Made by a program: the position numbers and the translations under genes. Positions 54,091-63,066 of a stretch of 64,000 nucleotides of DNA are shown in pieces. The notes beneath the pieces are model-generated. The model was not told the DNA's origin. It made no database searches and worked only from the letters and a program-made list of their open reading frames with translations. This DNA is from a virus, in IMG/VR virus record IMGVR_UViG_3300046660_000488, positions 344,640 to 408,639 of that record. One strand, 5' to 3'. Within the stretch, counting starts at the first letter, position 1. Every line of letters begins with the position of its first letter.

Positions 54091-56061
54091 ATGCGTTACG
54101 TCGATCTCCCCGCAAAAGTCCTTTCCGGAAGCGTATCTGCCATCACTGGTCTCGGTGCTTGGCCGTACGACGACGGGACGGGCGACCCGTTCTGGGTGGG
54201 GGGATCGACGCCCAAGGACTACCGCTGGCGGATGACCATGACGGTCGTCAATCAACAGCACTCCAGCTACAAGACCCGTCGTCCTTATTACTACACTGGT
54301 ATGGATGTCTCGGTTGGTGATTACGTCGCCGACCGTGAAGAAGGCATCTGCGTCAAGGTCACTGCTGTTATCAGCAAGACGGATACGTCGGTCGTCTGTG
54401 AAGTTGAAGACGTTCTGCGCTACAATACGTTCCGTTTCCAAGGCGGAACGGGTGTCGGCATTTTCCGTATCCCTTCGGAAGTCATCGTTTTCTCGCTGAA
54501 CGAAGAAGGCCTCCCGGTCGTCGATCCGGTCCCCACGGTCGGCGTCGGTCCCAATTTCTTCCCCAACGTCATGTCCCGCTTCCAGAACATCGAGGCGGAC
54601 GCCAATTTCCCGTTGGCCAAGGACAATCACGGATTTGAGCAGAACGACCTGATCTCTGCTGATCCGAACAATAACACCTTCGTAAAGACCGACAGTGGCC
54701 ACCCATACATTGTCGGCACGGTGTCGTTCAACGGCGCTGGCCCAAACACCTTCTTCATCAACCCGATCCAGAAGGTCTTGGACAACATGGACTCGCTGAT
54801 CGGCGACGTTGGTGAGGTCATCTACGCTGACCCAAACGTCGCTGGTGGATACTCCACGGTCGGCACTGTTCCGGTCATGATCAAGCTGCGGAACAACACG
54901 CAGTCGCAAACGGTGGGATCGGTGTTCGGCCCCACGTCCCCGGCCGGAACCGCCTTCAAGCTGAACGGCGTGCTGGTGACGATGTCGGCTGGAACGCTGA
55001 CGGAATGCCAAAGCCTGATCAACAACACGACGGCCACGCACGGCATCGTCGCCTCCACTATCTCGTCTCCCGTGGTCGCCCAGTCCAACCCGGCTGACTG
55101 CGTGAATGGCGAACCGGCTTTCCTGTCCACTGGTGCTCAGGCAACGATCAACGGTGTACTCGTCACCTTCAACACCACGACTGTAGGTCAGGCGACCTAT
55201 GGTTCGGCCTATGCGCTTGAAGAAGACATGGCCACGGACATCAACGCGGCCAATATCCCCAATGTCGTCGCCACGACGGCAGGCAATAAGCTGGTCCTGA
55301 CCAACTCGGCTGGCGGGTCGATCACGATTGTCAACGTCGCGGCGGACACCGGCGGCAACCAGTTCGCTGGCCCGGCTTCCGCGTCTGGCGTTCCTTTGGC
55401 CACGACGTCTGGTGCTGGCGGCTCGGCCCTGAAGCTGACGGCGCCGGATGCTCGCGCCATCGACATCTACGACCAGACGGGCACGTTCTCGGAAGATTTC
55501 GGCATCGTGAGCGCAGAGAACGGCACGAAGGCCGCCGCGCTCTATATCGAGCAGGGCATTCGCGAAGCCTCGACTTATGTGGTCGCCAACATTCCGGCAC
55601 GTGACGCGCTGGACGCGACGTTCGGTGACCAGTGCTTTGTTCAGGACGCCGGTAATGGCGAGTGGGCTCATTACATCCGCACGCTCGACAACTCGTGGGT
55701 CAAGCTCTCGGATGCTGACTCGTCAGTCACGGACGCTCAGTCGGTTGAAATCGAAGTCGAGTTCAACAGTGCGACAAACGGTCTCATCCACACGATCTCG
55801 TCGGGCCGCCGCGTCAGTTTCGTGACCGTCACCGTAGTCACGCCGTTCAACGGCACGGCTCCGACCATCGCTGTGGGCGACGCTGGAAGCAACTCGCGCC
55901 TGATGACTGCGGATCAGAACGATCTGACCACCATCGCAGATTACTCAACTACACCCAGCTATACCTATAGTAATTCAGGGTCGGATACCGACATTGAGTA
56001 TTACTTTGACCCCGGAAACTCTACTTCCGGAAAAGCTGTCATTGCAATCACTTATACCTAA
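54091..56061 (+). CDS. Tail fibre/baseplate-associated protein with flagellin-hook-like repeats
   Basis: A 656-aa protein. The N-terminal 150 residues have mixed strands and a GGTGVGIFRIPSEVIVFSLN segment. Later units, FKLNGVLVTMSAGTLTECQS and TINGVLVTFNTTTVGQATYG, then NKLVLTNSAGGSITIVNVA, resemble the flagellin hook IN motif (VNGV.VTLS....L......NLVLT...G..I). C-terminus is a beta domain. AAGGA precedes the ATG. Structural, exact place in the virion unknown. Confidence 0.76.
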   Translation: MRYVDLPAKVLSGSVSAITGLGAWPYDDGTGDPFWVGGSTPKDYRWRMTMTVVNQQHSSYKTRRPYYYTGMDVSVGDYVADREEGICVKVTAVISKTDTSVVCEVEDVLRYNTFRFQGGTGVGIFRIPSEVIVFSLNEEGLPVVDPVPTVGVGPNFFPNVMSRFQNIEADANFPLAKDNHGFEQNDLISADPNNNTFVKTDSGHPYIVGTVSFNGAGPNTFFINPIQKVLDNMDSLIGDVGEVIYADPNVAGGYSTVGTVPVMIKLRNNTQSQTVGSVFGPTSPAGTAFKLNGVLVTMSAGTLTECQSLINNTTATHGIVASTISSPVVAQSNPADCVNGEPAFLSTGAQATINGVLVTFNTTTVGQATYGSAYALEEDMATDINAANIPNVVATTAGNKLVLTNSAGGSITIVNVAADTGGNQFAGPASASGVPLATTSGAGGSALKLTAPDARAIDIYDQTGTFSEDFGIVSAENGTKAAALYIEQGIREASTYVVANIPARDALDATFGDQCFVQDAGNGEWAHYIRTLDNSWVKLSDADSSVTDAQSVEIEVEFNSATNGLIHTISSGRRVSFVTVTVVTPFNGTAPTIAVGDAGSNSRLMTADQNDLTTIADYSTTPSYTYSNSGSDTDIEYYFDPGNSTSGKAVIAITYT

Positions 56062-56079
56062 ATTCTCCTGAGTACTTGC

Positions 56080-56085
56080 TAAATA
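56080..56085 (+). promoter_or_regulatory. TAAATA late-promoter-like element
   Basis: TAAATA 73 bases before the ATG at 56159, giving the last fibre gene its own promoter. Confidence 0.55.
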
Positions 56086-56158
56086 CTTCGCTTCCCGTGA
56101 ACGGCCTTAAGCAAGCTGCACGAGGACAATTTGTTTCACCTATAGGAGACTACAACAT

Positions 56159-59100
56159 ATGGCTAATATCAAGAATTTTGGTATGGTTGGTGTTGGCACT
56201 GACGTGCAATTCGGCAAGGGCGGGGCTCGCCTCGTTCAGTCGGAAGGCACATTTGCTGCGAAGAATGCGACGGGCAATGCCTTCGTTCGCTTCCAAATCG
56301 CAGAAGGTGTCGATGCTGGCGATGCTGTCACGGTTCAACAGCTTACGAATGCTGTTTCCACCGTCGCCAATGCTTCCACTGCACTCCAGACCGAAATCGA
56401 CGCCATCGAAACCGGCGCCGGTCTGAACTCGGACGGCACGTACACGGCTCCGGTCGGTTCTGCCTATCTGGCCAACGCAACCTCGCTGAAGGACGCTTCG
56501 GCTCTTCTCGACACCGCTCTGGCTGCTGAAGTCGCTGCTCGCACGGCTGCGGATTCGGCTCTGTCGAACGCTGTCGCCAACGTCGCGGCCAACGCCACGT
56601 CGATGCAATCCGAAATCGACCTGATCGAAACTTCGGTCGGTCTGGGCACGGACGGTTCGCTGACTCTGGCTGACGGCAACTACCTCGCAGCCGCCAACTC
56701 GCTGGTTCAAGCTGTCGAAATCCTCGACGGCGCTATCGGCAACGTTTCGGTCGTCGCCAACCTCGCCAACACCAAGGCCGACGCTGCTCAAGCCGACGCC
56801 ACGCAAGCCCTGTCGGACGCTGCTAACGCCGCTGCTGACGTCGCTCTGCTGGACGGCCGTGTTGACACGCTGGAAATCACGACCGTTGCTCAAGGCAACT
56901 CGATTGTCGCGCTGACCAGCGATCTGGCCAACACCAACGCCAACGCCGTCACCCTGACGGCTCGCGTCGATGCTCTGGAAAACGACTCGGCCACGGCTAA
57001 CGCCCTTGCCGAACTGGCTCAAGACATTTCCGACGAAGCCAACGCTCGCGTTGCCGCTGACCTCGTTCTGTCGAACGCCATCGTTCAAGAAACCTCGGAC
57101 CGCGCCAACGCCGTTGCCGCTGAAGCCAACGCTCGTACGCTCGCCGATGGCGTTCTGACGACCGCGATTGCTCAGGAAGTTTCGGACCGCGCCAACGCCG
57201 TTGCCGCTGAAGCCAATGCCCGTACGCTCGCCGATGGCGTGCTGACGAGCGATCTGGCCAACGCTGTCGCCGCACACGACGCTCTGGCCGCCAACGCCAT
57301 CGTGAAGGACGGTTCGGTCGCTATGACCGGCGCTCTGAACCTCGGCAACAACGTCATCCATAACGTCGCCAACCCGGTTGACGATAACGATGCTGCAAAC
57401 AAGCTGTTCGTCACGACCCTCGTTGGAACTCTGGGCAACGCTTTCAACTACGTTGGATCGCTGCCGGAAATCTTCGCGACCTTCCCGGTTACCGGTGATG
57501 GTTCGCTTGCAACGCCGTACGATCTGTCTGATCTTCCGCCGGAAGGCCAGAACGCCGGTGATTACTACAAGGTCACGGAAGAAGGCTACTATCAGGTTGG
57601 CGCCAACGCTGCCGTTCTGTTCGAAGAAAACGACGGTCTGGTCTTCAACGCCATCGGTGACATCGACAAGATCGACAACCAATCGTCGGTCGTGTTCGGT
57701 ACGGCTGGTGAAATCGAAGTTGCTGGTAGCCCGTCCACGGGCTTCACCGTTAGCATCGACGACGCTTACACCGCTGCTCGTCAACTGGAAGTCTCCAACG
57801 AAGCCAACGCCCGCGCCGCCGCCGACAGCCTGCTGTCGAACGCCATCGTGCAAGAAGCCTCGGACCGCGCTGCTGCTGACCTGACCCTCTCGAACGCCAT
57901 CGTTCAAGAAGCGTCGGATCGCGCCAACGCTGTTACGGCTGAAGCCAACGCCCGCACCGCTGCTGACGCTGTTCTGACCTCGGCTATCGCTCAGGAAGTC
58001 TCGGATCGCGCCAACGCTGTTACGGCTGAAGCCAATGCCCGCACGACTGCTGACGCTGCTCTGACCTCGGCTATCGCCAACACGGACGCCAACGCCGTCA
58101 CCCTGACGCTGCGCGTTGACGCTCTGGAAGACGAAGTCGCCAACGCTCTGGGTAACACCACGGCTCTGGAAGCTCGCGTTGACACTCTGGAAGCCAACTC
58201 GGTCGCCTTCGACGCTCACTTCGTTTCGACGGACGCGAACGTTGCGGCTCTGGCCAACACGGTCGCCAACACGGTCGCCGATATCGCTGACCTGCAAGCT
58301 GAAGACGTTCTGATCAACGGCAACGTTTCGACCCTCACGGGCCGCGTTGACGCTGTTGAGATCGCTGCTGCTGCTCTGGCCAACGCTGTCGCGAACAACA
58401 CGGCCAACATCGTCACCCTGCAATCCGACCTGCTCGACCTGCAAGACGAAGTTGACGCCATCGAAGCTGGCGCGGGTCTGAACTCGGACGGCACGTACGC
58501 TGCGAACGCCACGGCGAACTACATCGCCAACGCGACCTCGCTGGCCGACGCCGACGACCTGATCGACGCCGCCATCAAGACGGTCGCCGACGAACTGGCC
58601 AACCTGTCGCAAGACACGATCAAGACTGCCGACAGCCTGAACTCCGTTCACGTTGCTGACAACTCGGTCGAATTCAAGCTGAACGTCGGCAACGCCGCTC
58701 AGTCGGTTGGTACGATCATCGCTGGTCCGGATGCTGACTCCAACTTCCAATTCGATCTCTCCGCTGCTGGCGAAGTCATTCTGCGCGCCCAAGGCGAGCC
58801 GACCGACGTTGACCTGCGTCTGGCTGGTCAGGGTGCTGGTCACGTCATCATCGGCGAAACCGGCGTTGGTGTGATCCAAGCTGACGATGGCTACGACATG
58901 ACCGTCGCTGGCGGCGTGGGTGGCGGTAACCTCAACCTGTACGGCTCGACCGTCGTGGTTGGTGGCGAAGACACCACTGCCGTCGCGAAGTTCAACAGCA
59001 TCGCCAATGCTACGGCGTTCGCCGAAGTCACCAACGGCACGAACAGCGTCGAATTCAGCGTTGATGGCGTCGCCACCAACCTTGACCTCGTGTTCGCTCC

Positions 59101-59536
59101 GAAGGGTGCTGGCAACGTTAGCGTCTCGAACGCTCGCGTGATGAACCTCGGCAACGCCGTCGCTTCGACGGACGCTGCTACGCTGGGTCAAGTCGCATCG
59201 GCTGTCGCTGCTTCCGAAATCGGCCACGTCAAGACGCTGGTCGCTACGGTAACGGAAACGAACGGCACGGTCGATCTGGGTGCAATCACTGGTACGGTCC
59301 TGCGCGTTCGCGTGCTGGTCACCGGTGCTTTCGCCACGGGTACGATCACGGTTGGTTCGGCTGAAGGTTCGGCTAACGAACTGGCAGGCGCTGCTGACAT
59401 CGACGAAGCCTCGGCCGGTATCTACATCGTGGAAACCGCCAAGGATTACGTCGCTGGCACGATCCAAGCCACCGTCGCTGGCGCTACGCCGGGCGTTGGT
59501 TCGGCCAAGGTCTACGTCGAATATCTGGTGGGCTAA
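56159..59536 (+). CDS. Large Ala/Asn-rich coiled-coil fibre protein
   Basis: A 1125-aa protein with long heptad-like repeats, for example DRANAVAAEANARTLADGVL repeated near 320 and 340 and DRANAVTAEANARTAADAVL near 580. This composition and the LSNAIVQEASDRA units are those of trimeric coiled-coil fibres. A globular insert (residues about 420-540, FNYVGSLPEIFATFPVTGDG) breaks the shaft. The C-terminus (FAPKGAGNVSVSNARVMNLG) is a fibre-type beta region. AGGAG seven bases before the ATG. Followed by tandem terminators. Confidence 0.84.
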   Translation: MANIKNFGMVGVGTDVQFGKGGARLVQSEGTFAAKNATGNAFVRFQIAEGVDAGDAVTVQQLTNAVSTVANASTALQTEIDAIETGAGLNSDGTYTAPVGSAYLANATSLKDASALLDTALAAEVAARTAADSALSNAVANVAANATSMQSEIDLIETSVGLGTDGSLTLADGNYLAAANSLVQAVEILDGAIGNVSVVANLANTKADAAQADATQALSDAANAAADVALLDGRVDTLEITTVAQGNSIVALTSDLANTNANAVTLTARVDALENDSATANALAELAQDISDEANARVAADLVLSNAIVQETSDRANAVAAEANARTLADGVLTTAIAQEVSDRANAVAAEANARTLADGVLTSDLANAVAAHDALAANAIVKDGSVAMTGALNLGNNVIHNVANPVDDNDAANKLFVTTLVGTLGNAFNYVGSLPEIFATFPVTGDGSLATPYDLSDLPPEGQNAGDYYKVTEEGYYQVGANAAVLFEENDGLVFNAIGDIDKIDNQSSVVFGTAGEIEVAGSPSTGFTVSIDDAYTAARQLEVSNEANARAAADSLLSNAIVQEASDRAAADLTLSNAIVQEASDRANAVTAEANARTAADAVLTSAIAQEVSDRANAVTAEANARTTADAALTSAIANTDANAVTLTLRVDALEDEVANALGNTTALEARVDTLEANSVAFDAHFVSTDANVAALANTVANTVADIADLQAEDVLINGNVSTLTGRVDAVEIAAAALANAVANNTANIVTLQSDLLDLQDEVDAIEAGAGLNSDGTYAANATANYIANATSLADADDLIDAAIKTVADELANLSQDTIKTADSLNSVHVADNSVEFKLNVGNAAQSVGTIIAGPDADSNFQFDLSAAGEVILRAQGEPTDVDLRLAGQGAGHVIIGETGVGVIQADDGYDMTVAGGVGGGNLNLYGSTVVVGGEDTTAVAKFNSIANATAFAEVTNGTNSVEFSVDGVATNLDLVFAPKGAGNVSVSNARVMNLGNAVASTDAATLGQVASAVAASEIGHVKTLVATVTETNGTVDLGAITGTVLRVRVLVTGAFATGTITVGSAEGSANELAGAADIDEASAGIYIVETAKDYVAGTIQATVAGATPGVGSAKVYVEYLVG

Positions 59537-59543
59537 CCCACGG

Positions 59544-59569
59544 GAGGGGGACTTCGGTCCCCCTCTTTT
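59544..59569 (+). terminator. Rho-independent terminator with UUCG loop
   Basis: GAGGGGGAC (59544-59552) pairs with GTCCCCCTC (59557-59565), TTCG loop, TTTT tail. Confidence 0.92.
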
Positions 59570-59584
59570 CGACGACAATCATGG

Positions 59585-59617
59585 AAGGGCGGGGGCTTCG
59601 GTTCCCGCCCTTTCTTG
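59585..59617 (+). terminator. Second rho-independent terminator
   Basis: AAGGGCGGG (59585-59593) pairs with CCCGCCCTT (59604-59612), followed by TCTT. Back-up terminator for the fibre cluster. Confidence 0.82.
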
Positions 59618-59632
59618 TATCCAGATTTTGCC

Positions 59633-59638
59633 TAAATA
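59633..59638 (+). promoter_or_regulatory. TAAATA late-promoter-like element
   Basis: TAAATA 23 bases before the ATG at 59662, directly after the tandem terminators. Confidence 0.58.
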
Positions 59639-59661
59639 TTCAATCATCCAGTTGGTGTATC

Positions 59662-60291
59662 ATGAGCGAACCAGTCAACATCCATCGTTATGTCAAGATC
59701 GTTGTCAAAGACGAGCTTCCCAAGGAAATCTTGGGTGATTGGTTCCGCGCGGTCAAGAAGACTGTCCCGAGCGGCGTCATGACGACGATTCAAACGACGG
59801 CCCAAGAAGGCCTGCGCTCGGCCGTGATGGTTCACCGCTCCGGCGGCGAGGACAATGCCTACATCATCCCGATGACACGCGACCTGTCGGATGGTGAAAT
59901 CGAACCGGCTGTCGAGCAATTCTCCAGCCAGCATCCTGATCTCGATTTCGAGATCGAAGTCTCATCCTCGGAAGTCGCCAATGCCAGCGACAAGCCGAAG
60001 GTCGAAATCCCTGACGAAAGCTTCTCCAACCTGTGCGTGGCTTGGGCCAAGAAACAGCACGAAGACTGGTTCAAGGATCGCACCGACGCCGGGTGGCGCT
60101 ATGGCATCAACATGAGTGTCAATCAGAAGACGCACCCTCTGCTCCGCCCGTGGCACGAACTGCCGGACAAGTACCGGAACGTCAACTACGATCAGCCTCA
60201 GAACCTGCTCGATCTGCTCAACGATCAGGGTTACGCGGTGATCTCGAAGACCGAACTCGACAGCCTGCTGAATCTGGTTCGCGGTCGCTGA
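59662..60291 (+). CDS. RyR-domain protein
   Basis: A 209-aa protein. Residues 1-120 form an alpha/beta N-terminal domain (YVKIVVKDELPKEILGDWFR). Residues about 122-200 are a RyR domain: WAKKQHEDWFKDRTDAGWRY, then QKTHPLLRPWHELPDKYRN and a final helix, matching the 'W...K...GW.YG......HP...PW..L....R..' pattern of ryanodine-receptor repeat domains. Prokaryotic RyR domains occur near nucleotide-signalling and conflict genes. Ligand and role here are unknown. Late-type promoter. Confidence 0.82.
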   Translation: MSEPVNIHRYVKIVVKDELPKEILGDWFRAVKKTVPSGVMTTIQTTAQEGLRSAVMVHRSGGEDNAYIIPMTRDLSDGEIEPAVEQFSSQHPDLDFEIEVSSSEVANASDKPKVEIPDESFSNLCVAWAKKQHEDWFKDRTDAGWRYGINMSVNQKTHPLLRPWHELPDKYRNVNYDQPQNLLDLLNDQGYAVISKTELDSLLNLVRGR

Positions 60292-60317
60292 TTTTTATTG
60301 CCAAGCCTGTATGGTTA

Positions 60318-60599
60318 ATGGATTATCAGTCCATGGCAATCGGACTTATCACAATTTGGCTGGGTGTGGCGGCGTGGCTTTGGGTCCACTGCAAGCTGAC
60401 GCTCGACGACGCCGAAAATGTGGAAGATGTCCCCCAGCGCTCAATTCCCGGTGCGCTGCTGTGGCCGTGGTTCTTTTTGATTTCATTGACCAATTTTTTC
60501 ATCACGTGGTCTTCGGCCCTCGTGAACCATTTCAAGGCGAAGCTATATGACGAACACGGTGCAGATCATCGAAGCCCTCGAAGCGACGACGAAACGTAA
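60318..60599 (+). CDS. Small two-TM membrane protein
   Basis: A 93-aa protein from ATG 60318 with two membrane segments (AIGLITIWLGVAAWLWVHC and ALLWPWFFLISLTNFFI). Its last 53 bases overlap the DNA ligase gene in another frame. Could be a holin or an unrelated inner-membrane protein. No Shine-Dalgarno is obvious. Confidence 0.6.
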   Translation: MDYQSMAIGLITIWLGVAAWLWVHCKLTLDDAENVEDVPQRSIPGALLWPWFFLISLTNFFITWSSALVNHFKAKLYDEHGADHRSPRSDDET

Positions 60600-61929
60600 C
60601 GAGAAGGAACAAATCCTCACCGCCGCATTTATGGATGGTGAACGAGATTTTTTCACTGCTGCAAAACTGGCATACGACATTCTGGTCACCTTCGGCGTCA
60701 AGAAGGTCGCCGAGATCGATCCGGAAGCTGAAGACGTAGGCGGCGACTATTCGTTCGTGGATTTCCTGTCGCTGGCCGCCAAGTTGCGCGCCCGTGAACT
60801 GACGGGTCACGCGGCGCGCGACGCGATCCACGAGGCCGCCAACCGCAGCAACGTGAAGACGTGGAACACGTTCTACCGCCGCATCCTGCTGAAGGATTTC
60901 AAGTGCGGCGTGGACACCTCCACGATCAACAAGGTGCTCAAGGCCATCGCCAAGAGCACGCACCTCGCGGAAGCGTCCGACTTCATCATCCCGGTGTTCT
61001 CGTGCCAGTTGGCCAAGGACGGCGCCGATCCGGACAACGCCAAGCACGTGACCGGCCGCAAGATGCTGGACATCAAGCTGGACGGCGTCCGTCTGCTGAC
61101 CGTGCTCGACAAAGAGCAGGGCACGATCACCCAGTACACCCGCAACGGCAAGGTCAACGAGAATTTCACGGAAATCCGTGAGAGCCTTCAGGCCATGATG
61201 GACTACCTGCCGGGCTCGGTGGTTATCGACGGTGAAGTCGTCGCCAAGTCGTTCCAAGACCTGATGCGTCACGTCAACCGTCGCACGGATGTGGACACGT
61301 CTGCCGCCCGGCTGGCCGTGTTCGACATGATCCCGCTGGAAGACTTCCGCGCGGGCATCTGCACGACGCCGCAGGAAATCCGCCACACGGTTCTGGCCGA
61401 TCTGGACGCCGAAGGCTTGTTCAAGAAATTCACCAACGGCATCGTCTACGTGATCCCCAAGGTGACCGTCGATCTGGACACGGTCGAGGGCCAAAAGACC
61501 TACGCCGAGTTCAACAAGGCCGCCATCGAAGCGGGCTACGAGGGCGTGATGCTGAAGGACCCGGACGCGCCGTACGAGACGCGCCGCACCAAGGCGTGGC
61601 TGAAGGTCAAGCCGTTCATCGAAGTCAGCCTAACCGTGGTTGGCGTCGAGGTCGGCAAGGAAGACGGCAAGCGCAAGGGCCTGCTGGGCGCCATCGTCTG
61701 TGAGGGCTACGACGACGGCAAGTTCATCAAGTCCAATGTCGGGAGCGGATTCACCGATGCTCAGGTCAAGGAATACTGGGAAGACCAGTCCTTGGTCATG
61801 GGCATGGTGGTCGAGATTCGCGCCGACTGTCTGACCCAAGACGAGGACAGCACCGGCACGAACAATTACTCGCTGCGGTTCCCGCGATTCAAGGGCTTCC
61901 GGGGTACGGTTCCGGGTGAAAAGCTCTAA
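60547..61929 (+). CDS. 30: ATP-dependent DNA ligase, gp30-like
   Basis: A 460-aa protein (T4 gp30 is 487 aa). Motif I DIKLDGVRLL with the adenylated Lys at 177, motif III DGEVVAKSF, motif IV EGVMLKDP, motif V WLKVKPF, and an OB-fold C-terminal domain ending FPRFKGFRG. It seals nicks in lagging-strand and repaired DNA with ATP. AAGGCGA precedes the ATG. Confidence 0.94.
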   Translation: MTNTVQIIEALEATTKRNEKEQILTAAFMDGERDFFTAAKLAYDILVTFGVKKVAEIDPEAEDVGGDYSFVDFLSLAAKLRARELTGHAARDAIHEAANRSNVKTWNTFYRRILLKDFKCGVDTSTINKVLKAIAKSTHLAEASDFIIPVFSCQLAKDGADPDNAKHVTGRKMLDIKLDGVRLLTVLDKEQGTITQYTRNGKVNENFTEIRESLQAMMDYLPGSVVIDGEVVAKSFQDLMRHVNRRTDVDTSAARLAVFDMIPLEDFRAGICTTPQEIRHTVLADLDAEGLFKKFTNGIVYVIPKVTVDLDTVEGQKTYAEFNKAAIEAGYEGVMLKDPDAPYETRRTKAWLKVKPFIEVSLTVVGVEVGKEDGKRKGLLGAIVCEGYDDGKFIKSNVGSGFTDAQVKEYWEDQSLVMGMVVEIRADCLTQDEDSTGTNNYSLRFPRFKGFRGTVPGEKL

Positions 61930-61954
61930 CCACACTAGCAGAGAGCGGGGGCTG

Positions 61955-62341
61955 ATGACGCGCATCACCCCCGCGTTCGACACGCTTGCGTGCGGCTTCG
62001 TGCTACGGGACCGCCTGAACAAGATCGGCTATGAGCACTGGTCGCATTTTCTGCCCCGAGAATGGACTATCGACCAGTCGCCGCCCTACGCGGTTGTGGT
62101 ATCCGGCAATCTGTATGAAGCCGAAGAAGTGCTCGTGCGGAACAACGTAGTCCTGAAACCATGGACAGCGATCAATTACCAGTGGGAGGTACGGCCCGAC
62201 ATCCAGTTCACGGTCAACGGCGTTCCGCAAGGGCCTGTGAGCTATTTGGATAAGGTAGCGATCATCGCATCCAACTTGGAAGACCTCACCAAAATACGAC
62301 TTTTCACCGACCTCAGCTTTGTTGAAATGCCATATAAATAG
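61955..62341 (+). CDS. Hypothetical protein
   Basis: A 128-aa protein (MTRITPAFDTLACGFVLRDR...), alpha/beta, aromatic-rich, with no motif recognised. ATG 61955 follows a GAG/GGGGG purine tract. Its stop codon lies inside the TAAATA element of the next gene. Confidence 0.72.
   Translation: MTRITPAFDTLACGFVLRDRLNKIGYEHWSHFLPREWTIDQSPPYAVVVSGNLYEAEEVLVRNNVVLKPWTAINYQWEVRPDIQFTVNGVPQGPVSYLDKVAIIASNLEDLTKIRLFTDLSFVEMPYK
62335..62340 (+). promoter_or_regulatory. TATAAATA late-promoter-like element, four bases from start codon
   Basis: TATAAATA (62333-62340) is the full T4 late consensus; GTGT separates it from the ATG at 62345. Confidence 0.6.
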
Positions 62342-62344
62342 TGT

Positions 62345-62992
62345 ATGCGTATCAACGAACTATTCACCGAAGAACATCTTGACGAGGGTATTCGCAAGAG
62401 CCTTGGTGCTGCGGTATTGGGTGGAGCGTTGCTTGCAACCCCGGTCGGGCAACTCGCCAACGACCAGATCAAAAACTCAGGTCCCGCACCCCGCGACGTA
62501 GCTGTGCTCGCCCAGACGATCTGGGCTGAAGCTCGCAGCCATGGCGTTGAGGGCATGAATGCGGTTGGCCATGTCATCAAGAACCGCGTCGATGCCGACA
62601 AGGGCATGTTCGGCCACGGCCTGACTGGCGTGGTCAAGAAAGATAAGCAGTTCTCTTGCTGGAATGTAGGCGATCCTAACCGCGACCGCGTCAAGGCTAT
62701 GATGGACATCGAGACTGCGATCCGGAATCAGGAATCTCCGGTAGAAGGCAAAGACTTCAACGAGTGGTATGCCAAATTCCAGCAGACTCGGGATTTCACC
62801 GACTACAAGGCATGGCGTAATGCGTTCAAGGTTGCTCGCGACATCCTTGACAATCGCTCCAAAGACCCGACAAACGGCGCGGTCTACTACCATACTACAG
62901 GCGTACACCCGTACTGGGCAGACAAGATGATCCCGGTCGGCCAAGTTGCCAGTCATATCTTCTACCAACTACCTCAAAAGAAGTTGACATAG
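62345..62992 (+). CDS. SleB/CwlJ-type cell-wall hydrolase (endolysin candidate)
   Basis: A 215-aa protein. An N-terminal MRINELF segment and a hydrophobic stretch (SLGAAVLGGALLATPVG, about 20-36) could act as a signal-anchor. Residues 57-215 are the Hydrolase_2 domain: LAQTIWAEARSHGVEGMNAV with the catalytic Glu, VIKNRVDAD, KQFSCWN, then TNGAVYYHTTGVHPYWADKM, as in SleB. It cuts peptidoglycan and could be the endolysin, though it lies far from the spanins. Confidence 0.86.
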   Translation: MRINELFTEEHLDEGIRKSLGAAVLGGALLATPVGQLANDQIKNSGPAPRDVAVLAQTIWAEARSHGVEGMNAVGHVIKNRVDADKGMFGHGLTGVVKKDKQFSCWNVGDPNRDRVKAMMDIETAIRNQESPVEGKDFNEWYAKFQQTRDFTDYKAWRNAFKVARDILDNRSKDPTNGAVYYHTTGVHPYWADKMIPVGQVASHIFYQLPQKKLT

Positions 62993-63066
62993 CAGACATG
63001 CTGTGATCTACGTCCCTCGATCAATGTTAGGCGGCCGGTAGCCGTCCCATTTGGAGAAACGATTTC

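Noticed and set aside
50806-55671. Very long open frame on the minus strand opposite the fibre genes
   Set aside because: It arises from the strong third-base bias and repeats of the plus-strand fibre genes. Its translation is Arg/Asp-rich with no domain, and the plus-strand genes have ribosome sites, promoters and fibre repeats.
56150-59578. Second long minus-strand open frame opposite the last fibre gene
   Set aside because: Same cause: shadow of a repetitive, biased coding strand. Composition is low-complexity without motifs.
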